Origin: Ailanthus altissimus
Taxonomy: Eukaryota > Streptophyta > Magnoliopsida > Sapindales > Simaroubaceae
Assembly: GCA_946807835.1 (NCBI GenBank)
Contig: OX327700.1
Coordinates: 20,868,001-20,932,000, forward strand
Length of the DNA: 64,000 bases
Direction: 5' to 3'
Positions 35,100 to 46,256 of this stretch are shown piece after piece (the first letter of the stretch is position 1; each line of letters opens with the position of its first letter). Below the pieces are notes generated by a model. It worked only from the letters and a program-made list of their open reading frames with translations. It searched no databases and was not told the origin of the DNA. The translations under genes and the position numbers were made by a program.

Positions 35100-37290
35100 T
35101 ACAAAACTAAATGATTATGCCATTCTAAGGAGATGGCCAAAAAATGATCCCCCAAGACCTATGGGTAGAGCCCCATTAATCATCTACTCATAAAATGGTT
35201 TGGTGACGTTACAAGGAGAGGAAATGGCTAAAAGCAATCCTCTAGTTGTTCTAGGGGAGATGGCCAAAAAAGATACCCTTAGGTCCGATGTAGAGTCTTA
35301 TTGATCCTCTATATAGTCTGGTGCCATTTCTAGAAGATGAGATGGCCAAAAGAAATCCTCTAGCCGTTCTAGTGGAGATGGTTAAAAATGATCCCCCTAA
35401 GTCTGATGTAGAGCCATATTGATCCTCTACACATTTTGGTGCCGTTACTAAGAAAGGATATGGTTAAAAGCAATTCTACGTATCGTTCTAGGGAGATAGT
35501 CTGAAAAGCGATCCTCCGGGTTTGAGTACAAAAACCTATTAATCCTTGCATGGCCTAGAACCTTTAAGATAAAAGGTTACGCCATTACTAAGAGAGGAGA
35601 TGACCAAAAGCAATCCTCTACACCTTTATAAGGAGATGGTGTGAAAATTGATCCACCACCACAGGTTTGAGTATAAAGTCCTATTTATCCCTTACATAGC
35701 TTGGAACCTTTAAGATAAAAGGTTTCCTTATTACTGAGAGAGGAGACTGCCAAAAGCAATCATCCTCACTATTTTCGAGAGATAGTATGAAAAATGATCC
35801 CCCCTAGGTTTAAGTGTAAGGACCTAATGATCCCTTATAAGCCTGAAATCTTTAAGATAAAAGGCTACACCATTACTAAGAGAGGAGACGACCAAAAGTA
35901 ATCCTCTGCTCCATTATAAGAAAATAGTCTAAAAAATGGTCCTCCCGAGTTTGAGTGTAAGGATCTATTGATTTCTTACACAGACCAAAATCTTTAAGAT
36001 AAAATGTTATGCCATTGTTAGGAGAGGAGACTGCCAAAAGCAATCTCTGCACCATGTCGGGGGAGATAGTCTAAAAAATCATCCTCGAGGTTTAAATGTA
36101 AGTTCCTATTAATCCTTTACATAGCCTGGAACTGTTAAGATGAAGGGTTATACCGTTACTAGAAGATGAGATATCCAAAACCAATCCTCTGCACTATTTT
36201 AGAGAGGTGCTCTGAAATATGATCCCCAGGTTTGAGTATAAGCTCCTATTAATCCCTTACACAGCTTGAAACCTTTAAGAAAAAAAGTTATGCTATTACT
36301 AGAAGAGGAGACAGCCAAAAGCAATCCTTTGCACCGTTATGTAGAGATGGTCTAAAAACTATCCCCTCAAGTTTGAGTGTAATAACTTATTGATCCTTTA
36401 TACGGCCTAAAACCTTTAGGATAAAGGGTTATACCATTACTAGGAGAGGAGACGGCCAAAAGCAATCTTTCATACTATTCTAAGGAGATAGTCTAAAAAA
36501 TGATCCACTTAGGTTTGAGTGCAAGATCCTATTGATCCCTTACATGCCTTGGATCCTTTAAGAAAAAAGGTTAAGCCATTACTAGAAGATGAGACAGTAA
36601 AAAGAAATCATTCACACTATTTTGGGGAGATTGTATTAAAAATGATCCCCTCAGGTTTGAGTGTAAGGATCTATTGATCCATTACACAACCTAAAACCTT
36701 TAAGATAAAAGGTTAAGTCGTTACTAGTAGAAGAGAAAGCCAAAAGCAATCCTCTATACTGTTCCAAGAGATGGTTTAAAAAATGATCCCTCCAGGTTTG
36801 AGTGTAAGGTTTTATTGATCTTTTACATGGCTTAGAACCTTTAAAATAAAGGGTTACACTATTACTAAGAGAGGAGATGGCCAAAAATAATCCTCTGCAC
36901 TATTTCGGGGAGATGGTCTGAAAAATGATCCCTCCAAATTTGAGTGTAAGGTCCTATTATTCCTTTACACGGTCTGAACCTTTAAGAAAAATAGTTACGC
37001 CACTATTAGGAGAGGAGATGGTCTAAAAAAATGACCCCCTATGTTTAAAGGTAAGGTCTTATTAATGCTTTACAAGGCCTGGAACCTTTAAGAAAAAAAA
37101 GTTATGCTGTTACTAGGAGAGGAGACAGCAAAAGCAATCCTCCGTACCACTCCGGGGAGATGGTTAGAAAAGCAATCGACTAATGTTTAAATGTAAGGAC
37201 CTATTAATCCCTTACAAAGCCTGAAACCTTTAAGATAAAAGGTTACGTCCTTATTAGGAGAGGAGACAGTTAAGAGAAATTCTTAAAATT
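35100..37290 (+). repeat. Tandem repeat array in the gypsy 3' region
   Basis: About 17-18 diverged units, each with 'gagatggccaaaagcaatcc', 'aaaaatgatccccc', 'ggtttgagtgtaagg' and 'cctattgatccc'. The first units (35140-35460) are about 116 bp. Later ones are about 141 bp after gaining 'aacctttaagataaaagg' plus a few bases; one near 37017 is shortened. The array starts just after pol, so it belongs to the element's 3' region. It resumes at 39544. Confidence 0.9.
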
Positions 37291-37295
37291 GTACC

Positions 37296-39538
37296 TGTTG
37301 TGTGATATGGTGTGTGATGTGTATAATTTCAAAAATTAAATACGCAACGGAAGTATTCATACATATTAAACAATATGTAACATATTCAAGCATGTTTGAT
37401 CATTCAAGTACATATATATATCTCATATATATATTTCATGCATGATATAAAATGAATAACAAATTAATAACCTACCCGGATATGAAGGTAGCTTTACAAA
37501 TCTTCAAGAACTCCAAGCTTCAATTTGTTGAGCTCACCTTGAAGTGTTCCCTTACACAATTCTAGTTCACAACTAAATCCGGTGGGATTGTGAAGCTAGA
37601 ATGGCAGCCTTGAATTTTCAGAAAATGATTGTTTTAACACTTAAAACAATTTGTCCTTATGATTACTACCAAGAGATGAGAAGAATTGGGTGTTTTCTAT
37701 AGTTCTTTACAACTCTATATGTTGTAGCTTGGTAAGCCTTTGCATTTTCTCTCAACACTTTGAGAAAAACACTTAGGAAAAGCTCTCAATTCTCTCTCTT
37801 TTCTCCTAGAACGAATTTCACTCTCTCTTGCACACATTGAACTCTTTCAATTCTTTCTTAAGTGCAAAGAATGATTTCTCTTAGTGCTCCACCACCACTT
37901 AACCATGTTTGCCATTACAAACATTAATCTATCATATTTTTCACTCACCAATTTGATTCAACCAATTGAATCAATTTCTAGAGAGTAAATGGCATTTAAT
38001 CAATGTTAAGTGGTTTTACCACTTCCTTAGTGCATCATTTAAGAATTACAAAGTGGTAAACTTTCCTTATTATTAATAACAAGTGCATTCTCCATTAGTA
38101 AATGGTGTTTGCCACTTATTCCAATTAATAATAATAATTTGATTAATATATAAAATATTAATAATTCAAAACTATTTTGAATATTTACATTTACCATATA
38201 TGTATTTACCAAGCAAGGTAAATAGGTAAATACATGGTAAATAATTTATGGAGCAAGATTATGTCACTTGTCAATTTCTTATTGGTTAACAACTCTTGTA
38301 AACCAATAATGTGTTTTACCTTCAATTATTGACAAGTGAATAATAAAAGGAACTTAGAAACATTTTTCATTTTGCTGAAAATTGTTGGATTAATTATTCA
38401 ATCCAATTCGTCGCCCCAGTGTACAACGAGTACACTTCATATTGTGAGACTCTCTAGGTCCATGCCCGATTTGTCATATGAAACTATTTCACACGTCCGT
38501 GAACAATGTCCCACACACATGTTACAGATATTACAAAACGGCGCATTAGACCATACAAGTTGAGGTTATAACATATTCGTATAATCCTTCCATCATAAAT
38601 ATCCTAGAAGAGCGGAGATATAGATCAACACCGTCAAGTCTCCATGTGCTCAACCATAAACTTATCTCTAGATTTGTATTTCAATAAATAATATCCGTAA
38701 ACACTTTCACGATATTATTTTCCTAAGAAATTCTTGGATGTCTGCTTATGGCCATAAGACTTTCTGAAATACAATCTTTGAGTTGCAGGATATTTTACTC
38801 ACCCAATTGAGTTGATGGATCCCATATCTGTACACACCGGACTCTATGAGCATCGGACCATACCCAGTGACACCCAGCAGTCAGACCATGAAAGGTATCT
38901 GACATGTGTGGAACCAAAGTATGATGGATCACTCACAAGTCCACCGTGGCACTCAGGTCTAAGGACCACGAATACTACTCAACTCGAAAGATCCTCCATT
39001 GACGGCTTTATGGGATGTCTATTGGAGATCTTTGTGAGTCTGTTCAATATTCAGTCCTTACTGAATACTTGTATCTCTATACGAGTTTCCACTAAACTCA
39101 TGGGCTGCTAAGATTAACCATTTGGACTATCTAGATATAGACATACATTGATCTATATATATATTAAGATCTTCACTAGCAGACCCGCATTAGTGAAGGT
39201 AGATCAGGAACATGAAATTTAAGAACATATTTGCATAACAACATTTCTTAGCACCATTTGCAACCCATTGCAACTATGTCATTATTAATATATTCTTAGG
39301 TCTTTATCCCATTTCAGACAAGGCTCTAACTCTTTAGATTTTACTAACTCTTAATTCTGATCTAAACTCCTTTAGATCAGATCTGAACTCGTTCAGATCA
39401 TACAATGTCTAAAACGTTACAAGCATCTTACTATATTTATAAATAAAATAATTAGTGATATATTAAAATCATAAATGTATAAACATAAAGCAAATATTTA
39501 TACATAAAAGGGATGGCACGTAAGCACAAATCCCAACA
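37296..39538. mobile_element. 2.2-kb solo LTR inside the tandem array
   Basis: Begins TGTTGTGTG and ends ATCCCAACA. A perfect GTACC duplication flanks it (37291-37295, 39539-39543), and array sequence is on both sides. It has no coding sequence; the frames at 38336-38563 and 38812-39111 are incidental. The family was not recognised and there is no relative in the window. Confidence 0.85.
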
Positions 39539-39543
39539 GTACC

Positions 39544-39910
39544 GAGGGCTAGTTTAAAAACGGTCATCCTAGGTTTGAATGTAAGGTCCTATTATTCCCA
39601 TACATGGCCTGGAACCTTTATGAAAAAGGGTTACACTGTTATTAGGATAGGAGATGGCCAAAAGCAATCCTCTACACCATTCCAGGGAAATAGTCTAAAA
39701 AATGATCCCTATAAGTTTGAGTGTAAGGATTTATTGATCCTTTACATGGCCTAGAACCTTTAAGATAAAATGTTGCATCGTTACTAAGGGAAGAGATAGC
39801 CAAAAGCAATCTTTCGCACCGTTCTATTGAGATGGTTTGAAAAATGATCCCACTAGATCCGAGTGTAAGGTTCTATTGATCCCTTGCATAACCTGGAACT
39901 ATTAAGATGA
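39544..39910 (+). repeat. Continuation of the tandem array
   Basis: Two to three further units of about 141 bp after the solo LTR, ending where the 386-bp duplication begins. Confidence 0.85.
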
Positions 39911-40565
39911 AAGCCAAGGACATCAAGTAAAGTAAGTAGTTCACACATAAAAGAGCAAGTATAAAAACAAAAATACTTGTATTTCATAAATTAAGATTCT
40001 TGATTACAATTGTGTTCTGATTACATATCAAAAAGAAAGCAAAAGAAAAAGCTTAACTAAACTGAGGGAGAGTCTGGGAGCAGCTCCATTATAGCTAGAT
40101 CTTAGTCCTCCACTCATTCTCCTACTGAGTCGTAATTAATTTGCCTATGATAGTCATCTAAGTTCTTGGCAGACCAAGAAACGTTTTGAAGGAAAAAGGT
40201 AACACTGTTATGAGGAGATGATATAAAAAATGATCCCCCCAAGTCTGAGTGTAAGGTTATAATGATCCCTTACACAACCTGGAACTATTAAGATGAAAGC
40301 CAAGGACATCAAGTAAAGTAAGTAGTTCACACATAAAAGAGCAAGTATAAAAACAAAAATACTTGTATTTCATGAATTACGATTCTTGATTACAACTGTG
40401 TTCTGATTACATATCAAAAAACAAGCAAAAGAAAAAGCTAAACTAAACTGAGGGAAAGTCTTAGGGTAGCTCTATTATAGCTAGATCTTAGTCCTCCACT
40501 CATTCTCCTACTAAGTCTTAATTGATTTGCCTATGATAGTCATCTAAGTTCTTGGCAGACCAACT
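39905..40565. repeat. 386-bp tandem duplication carrying an array unit
   Basis: A block starting 'agatgaaagccaaggacatc' at 39905 recurs at 40291, and the two match closely for about 275 bp up to 'cttggcagaccaa'. The remaining 110 bp of the first copy is a partial 141-bp array unit ('gaggagatgatataaaaaat' to 'ggaactatta'). The duplication therefore arose by a crossover between array-like sequence on both sides. Confidence 0.85.
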
Positions 40566-40805
40566 ATTGTAAAAGCTGTAGAAGGTAACCCACATCCTTA
40601 GAAAGTATCCTATAAGAAGCATAATCCCTCTCAGAGCAAAACCCTCACCTAAACCCGTGTGCAGTGGCTACTTTGACTTCATGATCAAACACCTGCTTTG
40701 CCACTATAAGTTTGCGCTACCACATAGCATTTGCAGCGTCCTTCTTAAACTAGAGGGAACCATAGTCTTTTTGTAAACCCTTCATTGTCAGTTGAAGGCA
40801 TGTGA
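40440..40805 (-). pseudogene. Antisense ORF relic of the gypsy 3' region, part 2
   Basis: On the minus strand one frame keeps protein-like segments separated by stops: KGLQKDYGS, then KQVFDHEVKVATAHGF, then SERDYASY. This resembles the C-terminal half of the antisense coiled-coil proteins found between pol and the 3' LTR of Tat elements. The link to 43870-44160 is inferred from position and strand; the solo LTR at 40811 separates them. Confidence 0.4.
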
Positions 40806-40810
40806 TAGTC

Positions 40811-43540
40811 TGTCACGCCCCAAACCCAAAAGATCCGACACACGACATCACTTACATTCATTCACTGCATGTGCACTCATAAATAATATTACACAAAATT
40901 TTCAACTTTCATTTCAATTTCTTTCAGAATTATAGCAATTGAATTATGACTGGGACAATTATTAAACCGGAGATACGCAGAGTTTTCTCAGAGATTAACA
41001 CTCTACTACGTCACCAGTAGCAACTTTGTTACCGGGAGCCCAGAATATATCCATTGCAAATTCTTACTTAAAATCATCCAATAACCACACTTTATAAAAC
41101 TTAAACCAAATCCAATCCACACACAATGAAATAATACATAAGTATTTATTCAATAGGGACAAACCAAATATCCTATCCCAATTGTCCCCAAATGAAACAC
41201 ACAACAACCTAGCAACTTAGGGAACCCAAGGAACAGCAGAAGCCTTGCCAAATCCGCTAAGCACACATGCACCTTATTTACCTGAAATCACCATAAACTA
41301 TAATGAGTATAAAACTCAGTAAGCATACTAGTTTTTCATATATCAAATACAAATACATATATGTACACGATGCATATGTATGATATGCTGTGATCAATCA
41401 AAATCATAATCTTATCAAATCACATATCATGTAAGTGTTTACACATTCTTTCAAAACACATAACAGGAATACCATTACTCGACTACTACTTAGTAGGACT
41501 TACATATCACATATCACATAATGAGCCAAATGTCACTCGTAGGTGACATACCGTATGAGAGGAATAGTACAAGTGAGGTCTTTAAATCACACATATATAA
41601 CGCTTATGCCCGAAGGTAAAAGCCAAACCCTCACCCTGATCATCGGTGAGTCCTCTCACATGTACCAATACGCCACCACACGAATGTGATGACTCACACT
41701 TCCTTTAGGTACCAATAGGATCCTCCCTACATACGGAACACATAACATATACCAATCCCGAAGGAAAGGCCACACATAAAGGCTCCACAAATCACATAAA
41801 ATGCCTACTAAGTTAACAGTGAGTTCAAGTACCCTCAAAATACAAAATATTTCTCATGGACATATTACACTTCAAAAGCTTTCTTTATTAAACACATCTT
41901 ATTTTGAAAGCTCACTTACAAAAACACATGTATGTCCATGCTCAATGTCAATGCTCACATTCAGAAACATATATTCACATTTCATATCAAAATATACTTT
42001 GACATAACATAAACATATTCTTAACCCCATTTGCAAAATCATACAAAACAATTACTATGTTTATTGTGATTTCAGTAAAAAGTCTAGTATACTTACCTCT
42101 TAACACTTTCAGCTACGAGGCTTAAATCTCCTTAACCTATCAATGGAGATTAATCCTTTCATAAGCCTCACAATTCACACAAAATACTTTAAATAGCTTA
42201 CAAAATTATACACAATGCATTTATCACATCAAATTGGTCTAAATATTTGGTTTCTCAAAACCTGTCATTCTGACCACTTACACTTAACAAAAATTTCTAA
42301 TACATCAAATGATGTCCAATTACTCCGAAATCAGAATATATCATTCTTGACTCATATATACTTCTTATATATGAGTATTATATCAAAATTCCTACACAAT
42401 CCATTCCATACACACCATCGAATCCAAACTACAAACCTGACAGGATTAAGATACTTACTGAACAGTATTCAATATCCCAATTTTATAAAATCATATACTA
42501 ACTCAAAAATTATAAAACTACCACATAATTACTCTTGACACATATCTCAGTCCATGATAAATATTTGGCTTCCAAATAACTGCCAAAAGTATTTTAAAAC
42601 TATTTTATTTCATAACTTTAAAAATCTATTAATCAAATACTACAATGAGCTGATACACTTTAGAAATTCATAACACTTCAACCACATTGATCCAAATTCT
42701 CAATTCCGAGTATATCATATTAGACATATAAAATTATCATATTCCACAAATTCATAATTTTTAAAGATCATTCAGCAGGTCAAAAATTATTTTCCACTGT
42801 ATCATATTGTTTACACAGGAAATTTCCAGAATTCCAGGGTCATTTTGGTAAATTCACTACAAATTCAATTTCCGAGATTTTCAGTCGATTCAAAGTCTCA
42901 GATGATCCTAAACATGTCTAATTGCATATACTCAAAATTCAAAACCAGAATCGAATCACAACAATTTATAAAATTCCTAGATCAAGAGGTTATCCAACAG
43001 AAATTCCATAATTCATCATGATTTATCAAACTATCTTATAGATCATCATCAATTCTCACAACATCAAACGAAATACACATCAAATCCTTAATTATACATA
43101 TTTTCAGAAATCAAAACTTAAAGAAATTAACTTAATTAACACCAATAAATTGATAATTAGTTGTGATATACCTCTAAAGATCCAAAATTCTCATTTTCTT
43201 CTTCTCTTTCTCTCTCCTTTATTTCTCTCTTCTCTCTCTAAAAATGGGTAGCTCGACCAAAATGAGAGAATTAGGGTTTTTAAAAGTGTATTTTTATACT
43301 AAGTGGTTAATTTTTAGTATTTACGAATTTGCCCCCAAAACTTTCAAAGTATAACAATTTGGTCCCTAAAATAAATCTAAAGTCATACAAATAAACCCAA
43401 TACTAATCGTATATCCTTAACCTATAAAATATTACTAATAACAATATATAATTCAAATATCACCAACATATAAATAAAATACGTATATTTATACATATAT
43501 AAATACTTATTCTTACCAGTCATGGATACTGGTTACTACA
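40811..43540. mobile_element. 2.7-kb solo LTR
   Basis: Starts TGTCACGCCCCAAACCC and ends GGTTACTACA, flanked by a perfect TAGTC duplication (40806-40810, 43541-43545). It is AT-rich with no coding sequence or primer binding site inside. Frames at 41801-42007 and 42215-42538 have no recognisable product. This is one of the longest solo LTRs in the window. Confidence 0.85.
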
Positions 43541-43571
43541 TAGTCTTTCTCAATTAAGATGCTTGATCCTC

Positions 43572-43690
43572 AACGAGCTGGGCGTCGAGCACTGTAGCAT
43601 AGGTAATGTAGCTGAGGTATTGTAGGATATTTGGTGTTTTTGCTTGTTTTTCTTTGAATTTTCATTCCAAATAGCTTAACTATATCTAAA
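43572..43690 (-). repeat. Inverted fragment of the 31/46-kb LTR family
   Basis: Reverse complement matches 46385-46450 of the solo LTR ('aaattcaaagaaaa.caag', 'aaaaacaccaaatat.ctac'). It also has the 'gctacagtgctcg' motif that in that family leads into the GC-rich block. Only this short piece is seen. Confidence 0.7.
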
Positions 43691-43869
43691 GAAAAAGTCT
43701 CTCATTTAAAACATTTTTTCTTATATGTTTTGGAGTTTTCCAAAAGATTTTGGAGCCACCTTACCGCTCGGCCATACCACCAAAACGATACAAAATAAAT
43801 GAAAATATTTCTATTAACTTAAAATCTACAAAATAAAATTAATACATATAAAAAGTCATATATTCTTAT

Positions 43870-44160
43870 TTAAATTAAGCAATTATCAATTTTAAAAGAG
43901 ATGCAATATAATGTATAAAATGCACTTATCACCCTCTTCGAACATTTTTTCAAGGAGGCCTGAATGCACACACAATCTGCTTGTAGCTTTGTGTTATCAC
44001 CCTCAGGCTCTTCTTGCAATTGGGAACTCTTTCTTAGCTCCTCTATCTTAGCTTTGAGTTCTTTGTTCTCCTTTTCAAACTGCATAAGATCTAAATTGAG
44101 GATAAGGTTCCTCCTCTTGAAATAGATCTCTATCGTTGTTTGCTTCCATGAGCTGAGCAA
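43870..44160 (-). CDS. Antisense coiled-coil ORF remnant of the gypsy element
   Basis: A 96-codon open frame. Residues about 27-70 form a heptad-type, charge-rich coiled coil (QFEKENKELKAKIEELRKSS). Its composition is unlike the surrounding AT-rich DNA. It lies antisense to gag-pol, between the tandem array and the expected 3' LTR, the position of the extra antisense ORF in Tat/Retand elements. The function of those ORFs is unknown. The N-terminal 26 residues and the tail may be read-through of noncoding sequence. A captured host coiled-coil exon is an alternative. Confidence 0.5.
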   Translation of the reverse strand: MLSSWKQTTIEIYFKRRNLILNLDLMQFEKENKELKAKIEELRKSSQLQEEPEGDNTKLQADCVCIQASLKKCSKRVISAFYTLYCISFKIDNCLI

Positions 44161-44282
44161 AGCATTTGATCTCTTTGCTCTTGGAAGATGACTCAGCTCT
44201 TGAATGCTTCGATCGCAAAGAAGTTATCTTGCAATGCCTGTATAATGACAGAAAGGACTTAGCAAAAAGTTACGAAAATAAG

Positions 44283-45450
44283 CATAAAGAAAAGATCCTT
44301 TTAGTTTTAGTACTAAATGTATAAAAGTGGAACACGAAACACATGAAGAGAGAAAAGATCCTTTTATGAAAGGGAATACAGACCCTTTCATAAATACAAA
44401 TCTCACACTACATTTGAGAAGTAGACCCTATGAAAAAGTAACAAACCCTATAAAAAAGGGAAAGAAGAGACAGTTTCATAAAAGAAATGTGTATACCACA
44501 CCACACTGGGGAAGTAATCCCTATGTAGATGAAATACAAATCCTACAAAAGAGGGAAGAACGAGACCTTCTAACACTAAAAAAGTAGACCTATGAAAGAG
44601 GAACATAAACCCCACAAAAGAGGTAAGAAGTGACCTTTTTTTGAATGGGAATATAAACTCACACCACACTGGAGAAATAGATCCTATGAAAAGGGAACAC
44701 AAAGCTTACAAAATGAAGGAAGGGGAAACCCTTTCATAAAAGCAATACATATCCCATACCACATTAGGGAAGTAGATAGAAAATAGAAGAAAGAAACCCC
44801 TTAAAAATAAAAGAAATATAGACTCATAAAAGAGAGAAGAAGGAGACCTCTTAATACTAGGGAAGTAGATCCTATGAAAAAAGAACATAAATCTCACAAA
44901 ATATAGAAAAAGTAACCCTTTTTTGAATAGGAATACAAACTCACACCGCACTAAAAAATAAACCCTATGAAAGGGGAAAACAAACCCCATAAAATGAAAG
45001 AAAAAGAAACTCTTTCATAAAAGAAATACATACCCCATACCAAACTAGGAAAGTATATCTTATAAAAAAGAAACACAAGCCTAATAAAAGAGGAAAGAAA
45101 TAAATCTCTTAAAAAAACTTATTCACTATTTCAGCATCTGCTAAGACTTGAACTCCTAATTTATTGGAGAAATAGACCCTATAAAAGGGAACACGAACCC
45201 CATAAAATAAAGGAAGAAAAAACTCTTTCACAAAAGGAATACATACCCCATACCCCATGAGGGAGGTAGACCCTATAAAAAAAACTTTTAAAAGAGAAAT
45301 ACAAACCCCACAAAATGAAGAAAAAACTCTTTCTTAAAAGGAATACATACCCCATAACCCCCGATGGGAGTAGACCTTGTAAAAAAGAAATACGAATCCA
45401 ATAAAAGAGGGAAGAAAAAAACCCCTTAAAAATAAAATAATATTCATTGT
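44283..45450. repeat. Second, unrelated tandem repeat array
   Basis: Diverged repeats with the elements 'ccctttcataaaaggaatac', 'cataccccataccaca', 'gggaagtagaccctatgaaa' and 'cacaaaccccacaaaagagg', at spacings of roughly 90-100 bp or multiples. At least eight copies can be followed, with internal deletions. It shares nothing obvious with the 141-bp array. Frames on both strands (44224-44990) are by-products of the repeat. Confidence 0.8.
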
Positions 45451-45459
45451 CTTAGCATA

Positions 45460-45535
45460 TGCTCAGACTTAAATTCCCAACCTCGTGACTAGGGCAGTGC
45501 ATACTTGACTACTCTATCAAGCCATCATATACGCA
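45460..45535 (-). repeat. Possible tRNA-derived SINE relic
   Basis: The minus strand reads with a tRNA-like order: 'ggcttgatagagtagtcaag' (A-box/D-arm-like), 'gccctagtcacgagg' and 'ggttgggaatttaagtc' (B-box-like, consensus GGTTCGANNCC with changes). A second diverged copy of the B-box part ('aggagttcaagtcttagcag') occurs at 45130-45160. No cloverleaf can be completed, so it is not a functional tRNA gene. Confidence 0.35.
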
Positions 45536-45539
45536 TCCC

Positions 45540-46256
45540 TTTAATAGAAAGAAGATATGGATCGCATATATATGTATGCTAATTTTGAAAGAGGAAATTT
45601 TGATGTAACAATTAACGTATGGCAATAAAAGATTAATAATTTATATAATATATATTAACTCTTATATAAATTCTTTACATACAATTTGTTGTGGCCTGAA
45701 ACAAAGTGGATTAATTAGTCAAAATAAATAAAAATAAATTTAGTTAACAAGAGATAATGTTGAATGATAAATGATTACACATAAATTTGATAAAAATAAT
45801 TTGTTTGAAAATTTATTATTGTAGTATTACTTCTATGGACATTACTCATTATAAAGTTAGAAAGATATATTATTTTGATGTTAATGATATTCCTACATCT
45901 AAAAAGCAATTTTAGTAAAAATAAGTAGTTTTCTTTGTAAATTTAGTAGCTAATTTAAAAAATAACATTTGAACTAGTGGAATAATGAGATAATGATACT
46001 TTTTTAATTATTCTATTTATAAATATTATGGTATTATTTTCTTTAGATAAGATCAAATATTAATAGATTTGTTGGAGTAAATTTATGAACTAATCTACCA
46101 ATGATAGATTTTAAATTTTTGAATCTAATCCAATTTATCAATTTATAAAATTCAAGAAGAAACATCGGTTTGGATGGGACCATACGAATTAAACATATTG
46201 AATATTAGATTTTGAATACCCCTATTTCAAATAATTTATAGTAATGATATGCTTAC
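45540..46256. other. AT-rich spacer
   Basis: No gene, LTR end or tandem repeat recognised. The 3' LTR of the gypsy element was looked for here and not found. Confidence 0.5.

Larger units (their letters stand above)
27248..45450 (+). mobile_element. Decayed Tat-type Ty3/gypsy element with nested insertions
   Basis: The order is 5' LTR, gag, protease, RT, RNase H, integrase: gypsy order. The integrase C-terminus (GPYRV, then 35 residues on TP-N-LKKFY) and gag zinc finger (CxFHxxxGHT) point to the Tat lineage, whose members often carry a long 3' region with tandem repeats and an antisense ORF. Both occur here: an array from 35100 and coiled-coil coding on the minus strand at 43870-44160. Three solo LTRs lie inside (31191-33485, 37296-39538, 40811-43540). 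No 3' LTR is found, so the right boundary is approximate. Catalytic residues are lost in every domain. Confidence 0.75.

Noticed and set aside
35100..37290. Regular repeats that might be taken for a CRISPR-like array
   Set aside because: Units are 116-141 bp, diverge throughout, have no unique spacers, and lie in a plant gypsy element. It is an ordinary tandem array.
38336..39111. ORFs of 75 and 99 codons
   Set aside because: Inside a solo LTR bounded by GTACC target copies; composition and lack of motifs argue against coding.
41656..42538. Open frames in the 2.7-kb solo LTR
   Set aside because: Low-complexity, no motif, enclosed by LTR ends and target copies.
44224..44990. Phe-rich minus-strand ORFs
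   Set aside because: Translations of the second tandem array; periodic by construction.
45460..45535. Possible tRNA gene
   Set aside because: Only A-box-like and B-box-like parts are visible, no closing acceptor stem or clear anticodon arm; kept only as a possible SINE relic.
27248..46256. Searched for exons 6-10 of a second FAR copy after the duplicated intron block
   Set aside because: None were found. The block is followed directly by the gypsy LTR, so a second FAR gene is not claimed.
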